Source: Cyclostephanos tholiformis (taxonomy: Eukaryota > Bacillariophyta > Thalassiosirophyceae > Thalassiosirales > Thalassiosiraceae). Taken from it: DNA of 21,675 nucleotides. Numbering within the stretch: the first letter of the stretch is position 1; the number at the start of each line of letters is the position of its first letter. The DNA is taken from contig JALLPB010000152.1 of NCBI GenBank assembly GCA_036939975.1, forward strand, positions 1-21,675, given 5' to 3'. The position numbers and the translations under genes are program-made. The notes beneath the pieces are model-generated. The model did not search any database, was not told where the DNA came from, and saw nothing but the letters and a program-made list of their open reading frames with translations. Positions 1 through 11,100 of this stretch are shown here, piece after piece.

Positions 1-452
1 ATCTAATGTCTGGCCTTGGGCCGGGCATGCCTAAAGTGTAACAATGGTTACACAAATTACAGTGAACTTCTGGGCTCATGTCAAAAATTAAAAAAACACG
101 AGAGAAAAGTTGCAAAGATTTGAAGAGAGATGAAGGAGTTGACTGTGGCATTGTAGTAGATACATGGACTCTAGTTTAAGGTGATTTGGTTATTTCTATT
201 TGCTTTGATTAGTTCTCTTTGTTTGATTGTCTACATAATCATGACACATTTAGGACATCCAGTCTCTTTGTCCTTCCAAAAACATAAAAATCAGCATAGG
301 AAATGGTGCTATCATTTGTAAAGTCACATTAATGGCACCTCCATGAATAAACTGGGAAAGATGGTTTTGTATTGTTCACCTATTTGTTAATAATACTGAA
401 GATAAGTGTGGTCAAGTCTTGATGCATGAACTGCCACATAAACATCTTCTAT
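1..452. other. unassigned AT-rich stretch, no gene seen
   Basis: No open frame of note, no recognisable RNA gene and no clear repeat shared with the rest of the window was found on either strand. Confidence 0.4.
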
Positions 453-1163
453 TCAAGGAAGAGGCAATGACAAGAGAGTCAAGCCGCCAACATAGAGGTG
501 TTTATGGCTGGATGAGACCACTGAATGGAGATCTCCTACAAAAATCAAGCTGAACTCCATAAATTCACTCACAGTGAGTATTTGGTGCCTTGTTGGATAG
601 TTTTTCACAGTTAACAGTATTAGAAAGTCAGATCTTAGGAGGGAAATGAGCTGGCATAGCAACCATTGCTGTCAAAGAATGTGCCTACAAAAAGATCTAA
701 TACCTCTCTTGTTGTTTATAAAGGAGAAGGGGGTGGTGAGTGATTCCTAACATTAGAATTTGGTGCAATGGTGGGGCAAATGGTAGTTGGCAGTGCAATG
801 ACATGGTCAGATTTTGTATGTCATTGACAGTACAGGCCACAACAGTCACAAAATGACCACTTCTTTGTGATATATCTAAGAATTTGCTGTTCATAAATGA
901 TGCTTTGTATAATGTGCTGTTTGTACCAATCATATTCAATCAAGTTTCTTCAAACTAAGATTGTTGGTAATCGACAAGTGGGAAACAATTTTGTTTTTGT
1001 GCTGCTTCTTGATTGGATTATAAGGACTTATTTGTGAACCTTTTGTCCTCAGCTGGAGGTTAATCCATTCGCTGTGGGAGGCTGAGGTGCTGCTTATGAA
1101 CAGTACATATTGAATGCTCTTTTTTTCATGCCCTGCAATGACTCTGGTGACTTTGTTGGCCAT
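453..1163 (-). pseudogene. possible decayed coding remnant, family not recognised
   Basis: Three consecutive minus-strand open stretches lie end to end: 936-1163 (75 codons), 697-939 (80 codons) and 453-662 (69 codons). The first two overlap by four bases and are in different frames. Their composition looks more protein-like than the surrounding DNA, with mixed hydrophobic and polar residues and few low-complexity runs. This could be one older gene broken by frameshifts. I do not recognise a family or motif and assign no function. Chance open frames are a real alternative. Confidence 0.2.
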
Positions 1164-1279
1164 GGAATCATATTTTCGAGAAACAAGGTATATGAGCAGA
1201 CCTTCCTTCTGAGTACTATATGCGTTTTTCCAAGACTGTATGAAAGCAGCTCCATATAGAAGCCATTTTAAGAAAATTT

Positions 1280-1985
1280 GTGTTAACAGTTTAACAGCTA
1301 TTGCCTTCTGGCAAGAACAAAAAACTCTAACCCAGCAGCTTTTTCACGTAAGAATCAGTATGAAAAGGATAAAAAACACAAACACAACCACAATCACAAC
1401 CATCCCCAACATGACAAGCTTTTGCCCCCTCCAGTGATGCGGATATTATATTTACAGCCCATCCAGTGGTGGTTGAAGCAATTTAATTAAATTGCATAAC
1501 TGAAAGAGTAATTAATTAATATTTAACTACGTTATTATTTACGATGTACTAAAAAGTAAGTAAATCAACGGTGATTTTGACAACCATGCCACCAAGGGGA
1601 TAGGGCGCAAAGCACATCAATCAATGGAGCACCCCTAAATGCCGTCACCAGATGTGTGCTTGCGCCATATTGCCCCGGCAGATGCCATGGTCATCATCAT
1701 CAGCGTGACAAAAAAACACAAAACACACCTCGGTTTTAGCTAGCATTTATCATATTTTTTTAACTAGCTAAAGTTGTAATTTTCAACACACAAAATGGAC
1801 CCCCAACTCACGTCATTGACACAACAAGCAGTATGCAAAAGTAGAATGCCAGAATTGTAGCTGAAGATCTCAGCTAAATTTTGATGTCTTTGGTGCCTCG
1901 GAGGACCAAAATTAGAGAAGTCTCTACACTTTTGCCAAGCCCTAAAAAAATTGGATGGATAGGTCCTAAGCTGTTAACAGCTATC
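1280..1985 (-). repeat. family A repeat, inverted copy of 16925-17697
   Basis: Read on the minus strand, this stretch follows the same order of landmarks as 16925-17697. It has an AAGCTGTTAACAGCT-like palindrome, a segment ending in a 'ccaaaatt' block, a 'cttcagctacaat' block, a 'gcttgttg..tcaatgac' block, a 'gctagctaaaac' block, a CATGG-rich stretch, then 'ctggagggggcaaaagct' and 'ggttgtg..tgtttgtgttttttatcc'. The match is clear but diverged with indels. Short open frames inside it do not look like genes. Confidence 0.75.
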
Positions 1986-2376
1986 TCTGTTTTGGCAGGA
2001 GAAAAACTTGTACTTTTTACTAAAAGGTATAAGTTTTTAAGCTTTTTAGTAGGTATATACAAGATTTCTACATAGTAGGAATAGTACAATAAGTTCTACC
2101 TAAAAAAAAATTTGGCATGCCAAAATCTACCATACAACACAACTCACAAATGGAGAACTTTTAACATCTTAACTGGTAACCCAGTTTCCTGCGCTAAAAA
2201 AAATAATCATCGTAATTTTTGGTAGGTACATACTTGATTTCTACGTAGGAATAGTAGGATAAATTTCAAAGAATAAAACTTGGAGTGACAAAATCTACCC
2301 TACAATACAACGCTCGACTTCACGATTTTTTACGTAGCACGAAAAATGCATGACAAAATGCTCTTCGTACATCATT
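1969..2376 (+). repeat. family A repeat, direct module interrupted by the Harbinger element
   Basis: This stretch matches 16550-16764 in the same orientation: the palindrome, 'gagaaaaacttgt', 'ggtaggtat.cacaagatttct', 'aggaatagta.aataagttctacct', 'ccaaaatct' and 'acaacacaactcacaaa'. The block from 'ggtaggta' to 'acaatacaac' is partly duplicated at 2220-2310. The module stops at 2376 and continues at 5060 on the other side of the inserted element. Confidence 0.75.
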
Positions 2377-2400
2377 GGAGCAGTCCCACATCTTTTTTTG
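2377..2400 (+). repeat. left terminal inverted repeat of the Harbinger-type element
   Basis: It begins GGAGCAGTCCCACATCT followed by a T run and pairs with the reverse complement of 5036-5059. ATT precedes it. Confidence 0.8.
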
Positions 2401-2537
2401 TGGTGCTTGTGGCATTTGGTCTCCATATCTGAGTTACTAATCTCAAAAAAATGCTCCGATAGGAGGTAGAACAAGTCACAAGTGGTAAAACATAACATAA
2501 AAAAGACTGCATAATGTAATAACTTTGGCAGTGGTTC

Positions 2538-3725
2538 TTGCTTCTGGTGGTGAGATCGGATGACTGCCAATCCGATTTGTGCAAGTATTCTAGGTTACAA
2601 AAGGCATTTTGGAGGATGCTTTTGGCAGAGGAGCATGCTCGTCACTCTAGGCACATCCCTAGGTCATCTTTGTTGTCGCCTCCAGAATTCCCATGGGGTA
2701 AAAAATTTGCCTCACAGGTCGCCCAATCCTTCATTACCATCACTAGGTTTGACTGCCATTCTGTTGCCACCCTCCTGCAAAAATTCACACCAGCATTTGA
2801 TGCCTACACACTGTTTAACAGGCGGATGATTGAGCTGAATGAGGATCCCAAAAAAGGGGCTCATCCAAGGGTGATGTGGCCAGAGGATTGCCTTGGGCTG
2901 GTCCTGGTATGGACATGAACAAGATGATCCTTGGCAGCACTGTGATTAATTTTTGGTCTCTCTTATACTAACCTCTGCATTTACTTGTGATTTGGTCACT
3001 GCATTATTGCTGAGGTTTTCCGCAATGACCCACTTGCCATCATTGCCATTCCACCCAAAGAGACAATTGTCAGGCACATGCAGCTGCCACCAGACATCCA
3101 TGACTACTCGATGTCTGATTCACAATGGACGGGCTGAAGCTTTACCTCCAGCAGTGTGTTAAATCCAATGTTCAGAAATGGTTCTACAATGGTTGGACAC
3201 ACAACCATTATGTGACTTCTGTCTTCATTTTTTGTCCCAACGACACCATCCCAATTGCCTTTTTCAAAGTTCCGGGCTCTGTGCATGATAGCCAGATTGC
3301 ACACTGGGGACACATCTATGACAAGTTTGATGGAGTTTACAAGGTGACTTGGGGAAAGTGTACCATGGACTCTACATTTGGGAGAGTGAATCAGCCATTC
3401 CTCATCAAGTCTTTGCAAGATATCCTTGTGTCTTTTGAGGCGACCAGTGACGAGCAGAGATTGGAGATCCAATGCAAGCTTCAGGTGTCATCAATGAGAC
3501 AAGCCATGGAGTGGGGGATGAGGAGTATTCAGTCTTTGTTTCCTAGATTGAAGATTGAAAGACCACTTTGTTTGTGAGGAAGGGGGAGAGCGGCGAATCG
3601 CCTTGAAAATGATTGTGCTATTGTACAATCTCAGAACACGCCTTGTTGGAATCAATCAGATTAAGAATGTTTATATGCCCCATTTGAATGTAGATGTCAA
3701 TGAAGAATTAAACATTACTTGTTAG
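2538..3725 (+). pseudogene. Harbinger/PIF-type DDE transposase (DDE_Tnp_4), frameshifted
   Basis: Three frames carry consecutive parts of one protein. The N-terminal part at 2538-2918 has an 'EFPW' box, an 'ITITRFD' stretch and 'DCLGLVLVWT', as in diatom Harbinger transposases. A short piece around 3007-3125 reads IAEVFRNDPLAIIAIPPKET. The main catalytic part at 3125-3577 has MDGLK (first Asp), YNGWTHNHYV, GSVHDS, MDSTF (likely second Asp) and RQAMEWGM (Glu). A further frame change near 3560 leads to ERRIALKMIVLLYNLRTR and a TAG at 3723-3725. The enzyme family cuts and joins DNA at element ends. At least three frame breaks, plus a damaged stretch around 2919-3000, mean no functional protein. 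The true start is uncertain; an ATG at about 2618 is one option. It faces the Myb-like gene tail to tail, about 37 bp apart. Confidence 0.85.
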
Positions 3726-3762
3726 GTTTTATCCTTGACCAATATTTTCAATTTACCGCTAC

Positions 3763-4985
3763 CTAATTTGCCCTTCCATCATTTGCTGATTCACCATCCC
3801 ATGCATCACCATTTTCTTCCTCTCCCTGTCCTGTGGGTGGGGTCAGGAGATTGCCCATGATTGATGCCCCAAGAATGCCTCCAACATTGCCAATCATGCC
3901 AGACATGGCACTATTATTTTGCATCAGAGCATTTGACGCTGAACTCTGTTCTCCTTGTGCTGCATGGCCATTTCCTCGTGACAAAGAGCAGTCTCTCTCT
4001 CCATTGCCAAATGGCTCACCTCACGTTGCACAGCCATCTCCTCATGACACAGTCTATGCTCCACCTCCCCAGCCTCCCTCTCTCCTGACTGCTGAGCCAT
4101 CATCATCCCCATTATATTCTCGATCACCATCATTGCCGTGCCTCACATGACTGATTGGAGTTTGGAAGGCATGGGATGCTCCTCCCACCAACTTCCCCCG
4201 GCGGCTTCCTCGTCCTCATTGGTGACCACCACCATTGCTGCTTGCTCTGGTGGATCCAACAGCACTTCCACTCTCATTTACACCACGACTGCCACCAATT
4301 CCCCCATGATTTCCATTGCTCTCCTGGCCATCCACCCCCCTGTCAATAATAGCCACATCATTGTCCACCGTCCCCCCCTGAACTTCTCCCCCCCCCTCCC
4401 ACCCATCATGCCCTCACCTCCATCTCCTATGATATCAAAATAAGCCTCCAGTTCCCTTGGTGGCCTTCCCTCTAGAGCCACCTTGTGACCCAGCATGGAT
4501 TCCTTGGATTCCGATCCCGAGTTGCTCTCTGAGGAGGGGACTGCCAGATCATCAGATAGACCCATCAAACCATCAATCATTTCAACAATTTTTCTATTAA
4601 TTATTTTCACGTAACAGACATATGCAGGACACTTGGGGTCTCCTGTGGGGCCACTCTTATGGACAATTTCTTGAAACTTGCAACATAGTGACTTGGCTGT
4701 CCTTTTGTGTTGTGGTAAGACCTGGTCGTGAAGTGATGCCACAGCATCCCACTTGCTGGCTGCAATTGGCATTAAATTGTCAACATTATCCAGCAAGAAG
4801 TTTATCTTGCTGAGATGGAACTTGGCTCCACACTTGCCAGGCATTACAGAGGTGTGTGATTGGGATGTATGCAAGTTGCTTTTACTTCTTGTATTTGTGA
4901 TGATTTGAGATGGCTTGGTATATGAGAGCTTGTGTATACCAAGAGTCACAAATTTTTGTGATTTGTGACCAGCTTGGCGAGCCAT
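3763..4985 (-). pseudogene. Myb/SANT-like DUF6818-type protein of the Harbinger-type element, broken
   Basis: The first ATG in frame is at 4985; the open frame extends upstream to 5030 without an ATG. Residues about 55-120 form the family's Myb-like DNA-binding region, with HLSKINFLLDNVDNLMPI, SKWDAVASLH and TGDPKCPAYV. A Ser/Glu-rich stretch follows, then a Gly/Arg-rich tail. The frame meets TAA at 4280-4278, then runs on in the same frame to a Met/Glu/Gln-rich, coiled-coil-like segment at 4133-3924, and shifts frame to end at 3763. In Harbinger elements the Myb-like partner binds the ends and helps the transposase; that role is inferred here. The C-terminal coding region is C-rich on the plus strand (4364-4403) and looks unstable. 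Exact decay points are uncertain. Confidence 0.7.
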
Positions 4986-5035
4986 TTTGTGATTTTGTGA
5001 TAGGATCAGCGATATTTTTTTGTGAATCACAAATA

Positions 5036-5059
5036 AAAAAAGAGATATGGGACTGCTCC
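5036..5059 (-). repeat. right terminal inverted repeat of the Harbinger-type element
   Basis: Read inward on the minus strand it begins GGAGCAGTCCCATATCT followed by a pyrimidine/T run. ATT follows it on the plus strand. Confidence 0.8.
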
Positions 5060-5301
5060 ATTGATTTGATGAGCTTCGTAAAAATCAGAATATATTTTGC
5101 GCAAGCTGAGGTGCTTGCTCATTCAATGCACTATCTAAGTCTGTGATCCAAAAAAAATTGGCAAAAAACTATGGCACTACAAAGCTACTGTAAAAAGTAG
5201 ATGCTCGTGAGCATCAATACCAGTTAAGCTGTTAACTAGTGCAAAAATGTGTGGCAAAAAGCTCCTCATACGTCATTGATGCAAAGTGCTTTGTAAAAAT
5301 A
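5060..5301 (+). repeat. family A repeat between the two DNA transposons
   Basis: 5060-5238 continues the module broken at 2376 and matches 16762-16935: 'caagctgagg', 'cattcaatgcactatc', 'aagctactgtaaaa' and 'gttaagctgttaac'. 5239-5301 then repeats the earlier block ('aaaaagctcctc.tacgtcattgatg...'), the start of a second unit, which is cut at 5301 by the next element and resumes at 15735. Confidence 0.7.
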
Positions 5302-5325
5302 AGACTGATAAATCTAAAACCTAAC
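5302..5325 (+). repeat. left terminal inverted repeat of the DUF7869 element
   Basis: It begins AGACTGATAAATCTAAAA and is an exact reverse complement of 15711-15734. TA precedes it. Confidence 0.7.
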
Positions 5326-5424
5326 CTATTTGTTTTGGTGAAAAAAAAACTCCAACCGGACAGACTGTGTTGCAAGAAGAGTTTGTTTTGAGTAAATCGA
5401 ATTTCAATTATTTTCCACACCCTT

Positions 5425-5530
5425 ATAAGCATTAAATGCCATATCGTCCAACAGATAAGCATTAAATGCAATGCCATCGTGCTGATAAGCATAAAACAGC
5501 ATTCGCTTACTGATAAGCATTAAAAGCACT
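5425..5530 (+). repeat. about 30-bp tandem repeat, four units, subterminal in the DUF7869 element
   Basis: ATAAGCAT(T)AAA motifs start at 5425, 5455, 5485 and 5513, spaced 30, 30 and 28 bp. They lie between the left TIR and the 3' end of the gene, a position where many DNA transposons keep transposase-binding repeats. That use is inference. Confidence 0.7.
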
Positions 5531-5654
5531 ATTTTTGTACTCTGCATATGTCATGATCCTTCCACCTTTCTACTTTTATCAGTGATGCATTTGAAACTAA
5601 AATGGGTTAAATCTACTAGTAACTAAAAAAGAATGTGGGGAAAAGCCTTGCCTG

Positions 5655-7982
5655 CTAAAAAAACACCCACTCAAGTCTTGCTTTGCCCTCTTTGCCGTTG
5701 AATGCCATGCTTTCAACTCGCTCCTTCTCCACATATTTTTTTGCTTTAAGGATTGCTCTAAACTCTGATCTGTCCACCGTCTCCATCTTCATCTTCAACA
5801 AAATATCTGGACTTGGCTCTGCATACATCTCATCCAAATGATACTCAGGGGGAACATTGGGTTGATAGTTTTTCCACATCTCCACCATCTTGTATGGGTT
5901 CAATCCCACATATGGAATTGAAATCAAGACCCTTGCTGCATACTCAATCAGGTCACAATGACTGGCTCCCTCTCAATTCCTCTTTTCAAATGCGGAGGAC
6001 ATACTCCTGGTGCTACACTAGATTGCTCTGCCGTCCAAACTGTCATTGTCTTTGCAAGAAAAAATGTGATTGTGTTTTATGTTCCCCACTAACTTCCAAT
6101 ACATGCCATCTAGTTGCTTGTCGTAGTCAAGAAAGTCATTGGCCATGGTTGGATAGACAGTTACAGATGTATCAAACGTGAATAGATTTTGCTTCTGATA
6201 CTTGTTCTTCAGCAAGAATAGGTGGTCAGCCAAGTTTTTTGTGTGCCTGACCACAAGGAAAAAAATTACCGACTTGAAACAACCCATTGCCACTATCCAT
6301 GCCACCAGCTTCAATACTATGTTGTACTTGTTTTGGCCAGAGCAGTTATCAAAAATAATATTTAACTCACTGCCAACCAAATCCTCATGAAGAGATGAAG
6401 TCCCAGCAGCATTTTCACAATCAATGAAGCCACATTGTTTGCACCTTTTTTTCCAACCCTCATTATAAACATGGCAATGCAAGTGCTCCTTTACCCGTGG
6501 TCAACCATCCTTAAGTTGTATATACTCATGGGGCTATAATAATATGTGATGCCAGGCTGATCGTTGTTGTAGACTGGTAGCTTCATGTTCTGCCCAAAGT
6601 CAAAGACAAAGGTGTACACCTTGCTGCATGTTCCTTACCTATAGTTGCATCTGCAACTGCATCAGCCACCTTGGCCTGATAAAGTGCTCTCTGTACCCTT
6701 GCCATCTTTATGTGCTTGGCAGCCTGACAAACCAACATTAGCTCCCTCTCCTCGTCCTCCTCATTTGATGCAGCCTCGGGCTGGTTGAGGTCTATTGTCA
6801 CAACACGGACTTCAAGATTAGCATTGACATCAGCATCATTTGTCTTGTCATTTTTGCTGTTGTCATCATTGTCATCACTATCACTGACACCATTGCTGCT
6901 GTGTCATCTTGTATTGTGATTTGCAAGATGCCTGTGGTGATTTGCAAAGATGTAGCAATCCTTACAGATTATCTTCCCCTGGACAACTTACCTTAAGTTC
7001 TTTGAAGTCTCTCTTTCACATGTTGAAGTACATTGGAAAGGTAACAAACTCAACATGATCTACCTCCTCACCTTTGTCATCTGCTGTAACAACAAATCCA
7101 CCAGTTGCTGTAGTCCTGATGTCATATCCAAGTGACTTCATGTACTGCTTGTAACACAAGCAGTACCCCATTGATATTGGGAGGTAAGTAACATCAATTT
7201 TGTCATCATGATTTGCATGGCCCTGCATACCATCGACCAACATTGCAACAACTCACATGGCTCGAACCTCACCAAGGTTCTTGAGGTACTCAAAATGATT
7301 CTTGAGCAGCAGATACTTATGGTCATTATATTCAGCTGAATTATAATTCTTCTTCCCAATGCTCTTGTGATCTTGCAACACTGACGAGAACATTGCTGCC
7401 TTCCAAATACTTTTAGACAAGAATTCACACCACTCCTGCACACCAGATGACTCCATACTTAGTTGTCAATGTCATCAGTGCCGTCGTCAATCAAAAAAGG
7501 TAAACAAAAGAGCCTCGTATTCTTCATTCCTTTTTTTGCTTATTGATTACTTTGAAAATCAAGATGCACCTCCACCACTCAAATACAATGGAGTCTTGTT
7601 CATGCTTTTGTTGACATTCAGCCCATGTAAAGTACTTTGCAATGGCAGATCAGGCATTCCATTCATGCACAATTGCAAGGCAGATGCACTTTCTATTGGG
7701 GCAACTCATCCTCCCCAATTGGTTGAAAAAATAAGTATGCAATTCAGTGTCATTCAGAGCCAACTTACTTTTCCTTGACAACACCATTGACCCCAATACA
7801 CAGCCCCCCCCTGCACCTCCTCCTCATCTACATTCCACTCCTCTTCATCATTATCTACCTTCTGCATCTCCTCATGTCAGCCACCTCCATTGTCTTGCTC
7901 CTCACCCCCTCATTGTTGGCATTGTCTTTGTGGGAGACATCTTCATCATCAATGCTGTCATCATCATCATCACCACCTTGAA
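5655..7982 (-). pseudogene. DUF7869-like gene, main and 3' part, frameshifted
   Basis: Read 7982 down to 5655, several frames carry successive parts of one protein. First comes an acidic Asp-rich stretch, then a region with CPNRKC, then 7456-7016 (SIGKKNYNSAEYN, IDVTYLPISMGY), then 6801-6583 (an Ala/Glu-rich helix), a piece with DFGQNMKLPVYN and QPGITYYYSP at about 6601-6529, then 6482-6018 with HCHVY, FDNCSGQNK and HTKNLADHLF, and finally 5927-5655 ending in TAG. The D/N-rich boxes are the family hallmarks and could form an RNase H-like active site (Asp at 6601, 6350 and 6227 are candidates; inference). In-frame TGA codons at 7255-7253 and 7018-7016 plus several frame changes make it dead. 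The 5' part lies beyond the copia insertion at 15165-15386. Confidence 0.7.
7978..7982. other. target-site duplication TTGAA, left copy
   Basis: It directly abuts the 3' LTR and matches the 5 bp at 15165-15169. Confidence 0.9.
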
Positions 7983-8114
7983 TGTTAGATTCTTTTGACA
8001 AGAATTGTGATTAGTTTAGTTGTTGGCGCTAGCCATGAAAACCTATTTGGTTTTAAAACTCCTTTTGCTCTCTTAGCAGTAGCTAGATCTCTAAGTCACA
8101 CAGCTATTCTCACA
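7983..8114 (-). repeat. 3' LTR of the copia element
   Basis: It is 132 bp and identical base for base to 15033-15164. TTGAA lies directly outside at 7978-7982. Confidence 0.95.
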
Positions 8115-8122
8115 CTCCCTCA
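8115..8122 (-). promoter_or_regulatory. polypurine tract
   Basis: TGAGGGAG on the minus strand directly precedes the 3' LTR, where the plus-strand primer of an LTR retrotransposon is made. It is short but in exactly the expected place. Confidence 0.6.
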
Positions 8123-8136
8123 TGACGTGAGTCTAG

Positions 8137-11100
8137 CTACCAATTCAGCATCTTCTTCCTAAGCTTGAAGAAGATATCATCTCGAACCGGCTTGGTAAAA
8201 ATGTCTGCCACCTGATCTTTGGTTTGACAATACTCTATCTCAATGAATCCATCTGGGTTTGAATGAGTCTTGACATGTTTCCAAAAATGGTGATATTTTA
8301 TTGCAATATGCTTTGTTTGAGGTGTGAATTTTGGATTATTGGTCATAGCAATGCATGACTGATTATCCTCTCTGACCTTCAAAACAAATTTAGGCTGAGG
8401 TAGATAAAGAGGAAAGATAACGTTCATTTCTCTCATCAAATTCGTCATCGGAATAGTCTCCCTTAAAGCCTGGGATAATGCAATATACTCAGCCTCTGCA
8501 GTGGAAAGTGCGATTTCTGTTTGGAGCTTGCTCTGCCAGAAGATGGGACATCCAGCATAGCAAATAACATAACTCGTGTGCGAGTACACGTTGTCAGCAT
8601 TCAATGCATCTTCAGGATTCCATCCTCCTGCAAAATCAGCATCAACAAATACTTCAATTCCTCTCTTAGAGTCTGGGTGATAGATCATGCCTTGCTCCTT
8701 TGTAGACAAAAGATACCTGCCAATCCGCATAACAGCCTTTTCATGCAAACGCATTGGGTTAACACTGAAACGAGCACATGGATGAGTAGCCATAGCTATG
8801 TCCGGTCTAACACTTCCTGTGAGGTAAGTAAGCATCCCTATAGCACCACGATACTCCCAATCATACTTTTGAGGAACTCCAAGTAGATCCTTGTTCAGAA
8901 GAGGTTTGCTGACTGGAGTAAGCTTCTCATTCGTCTTTCCATCCGCTATACCCAGAAAGGAAGTGATCTGCTCTATCAAAAATGGCTGAGTAAGCTCAAA
9001 CAAATCTTTATCAACCTGCCTAATATTGACACCAAGATATTTATCGATAGAACCTTCATCTTGCAACACAAAGTTTTCATCACCTCCATGCAACGATTGG
9101 AGTAACTCATCAATTCGATTCATGGAATTAGCAACAATAATGCAGTCGTCCACATAAGTCAAGAGAATACAGCCTTTGCCAAAGAAAACGCAAGGATCAA
9201 CGCTGCTTGGAACAAAACCACGATCCTCAAGACCATTGCTGAGCTTGGCAAACCAGTTGTATCCAGCTTGCTTCAGACCATAGAGACTCGTATTCAAACA
9301 AAGGACATAAAGCTTGTGACTTTCATTGTCAGGAGCATCAAATCCCAATGACAATTCCATAAATACTGGGACTTCCAAATCAGCCTGAGGAAATGCAAGA
9401 ACAAAATCAATGCTTCTCGAAGGCAAGCCATGAATTTAAGCCACAGCAAGAAGAATTCGAACACTAGCCCAATTCACAACTGGAGCATACGTCTCCCAGT
9501 AATTCTGGCCCCAAGTTTGCATACCGCCATGTGCACATAAACGTGCCTTGTGTTTATTCAAGGTGCCATCAGGGTATTGCTTTCGCTTAAAACTCCAAAT
9601 AGCCATAATTGTTTTGGTACCGTCCGGTAGATCACAACGTTTCATGAGAGTCCAATGCTTTCTTGCTTCGTGATCAGCAACTTCATGTACCATAGCTTTA
9701 ATGAACTCAATTCTATCAGATTGCTGTGGGGCCTCTTTGTAGTTGAAGGTCTCATTTGATGTGACACTAGTTTGTGCCAATGTAGAGAAACAATTGATGG
9801 TCCCATCATACAGCAAGTTGACTCGATGATAGCTGTCAGTAGCATTTGAAAATAGAGAAGAACTTTGCGCAACAACCTGATGAGAATGAACTCCACCATT
9901 CAGTACCGCACCAATAGGGCAGAAGGACGAGAAGAGAACCAAGCATGCATTTTTCGAACTTCGTTTCACACTCTCGAAAACCGTTGTAGAATGAGAGTAA
10001 ACCTTCTCTCGCCAACTTAATACTGCTGACCGAGTAGAGTGTCATAAACCACTGGAATCAAGATTGATTTTATCAGGCATTTGCCATTCGATTGGTCGAG
10101 AATTAGACTCAACAGGACTCTCGCTCTGGATCTCATTATCCCGCTTGTCACTGAACATCACTTGATTCACTCTTGTTGCACCGTGGGGTGATGCCACGTT
10201 CATAGAGACAGACTCAGAATGCACTTCTCCCTCATGATCTTGATGAATAGTGAGGTAAGGCGCCTGAGAAGAGTCAGACGAGAAATCTCCTGGATCTAGC
10301 TCAAGCTCCGGGAGAGATTGCCATGTATCCACCTGCCGTTCAGTATGAACCTCAAGAAGAGAAGACGCTTCAACCAACTGTGCCCAATGCAAAGGAACTT
10401 CAACGTTATGCAAAGAACGGACCGTTGTAAAATTGTCATTGTAGACAACATGAAATTGTGGTGAGATGTGTCCTGTGTGCGGATTAAGAATCAAGCCAAC
10501 ATTGGAAGCATGTGAAGGAGAACGTCCAACGTAAATTCCCATCCTAGAACGAGGTTCCCATTTTGGAATCTGAGTCAATCCAGATTGTAGACGATGATCC
10601 AAAACATAGCACAGACATCCAAAGGTATGAAAATCCGAAATCTTGATGGATGCAGAATCAAGACCTGCAAGAGTTTTGAAAGGTGTGCATCCATCAGCAC
10701 GATGAACCAAATGATTCATTCGATCTTCATAGCATTTGACAGCAAAAGGCCAAAGAATAGTCGAAATATACTCTGGAAACATTCGCTTTGCATGCAATAA
10801 CAAAGTCCGAGCTCCAAGCGTAATGTCTTTGATCTTACGCTCAGCAATGCCATTCTGATGATGACTACCAACTCCACAAAAGGTAATTGTTTGATTGTTG
10901 GAAACACAATCATCTCGAAATCCTTTATCAGCAAAATGACTGTTATCAGCATGATAAGCTTTGGAATCAATGCCAAGCGATGCTAGAAAACATTCATAAG
11001 CATGCTTTGCCATTAAGGTTTCTGAAAGCGTCAAGTCTTTCATTAAATACACATACACATGATCAGAGTAGTGATCAACGAATACTGTGGCACCCATAAT

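Larger units (their letters stand above)
2377..5059. mobile_element. Harbinger/PIF-type DNA transposon, decayed, 2,683 bp
   Basis: The ends are inverted repeats: GGAGCAGTCCCACATCT at 2377 and GGAGCAGTCCCATATCT reading inward from 5059, one mismatch in 17, each followed by a T-rich run. ATT lies directly outside both ends (2374-2376 and 5060-5062), fitting a 3-bp target duplication. Joining the flanks at one ATT gives a sequence close to the uninterrupted family A copy at 16751-16800, so the borders are supported by an empty site in the same window. Inside are a DDE transposase (+) and a Myb-like protein gene (-), the two-gene plan of Harbinger elements. Both genes are broken, so this copy is not autonomous. 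Confidence 0.85.

Noticed and set aside
3104..3472. 122-codon minus-strand frame
   Set aside because: It is the antisense shadow of the Harbinger-type transposase, which has clear family motifs on the plus strand.
5425..5530. CRISPR-like array
   Set aside because: There are only four imperfect units with about 15-bp shared parts, no cas genes, and the setting is a eukaryotic transposon.
8521..8886. 121-codon plus-strand frame
   Set aside because: It lies antisense to RNase H and reverse-transcriptase coding sequence and has no motifs.
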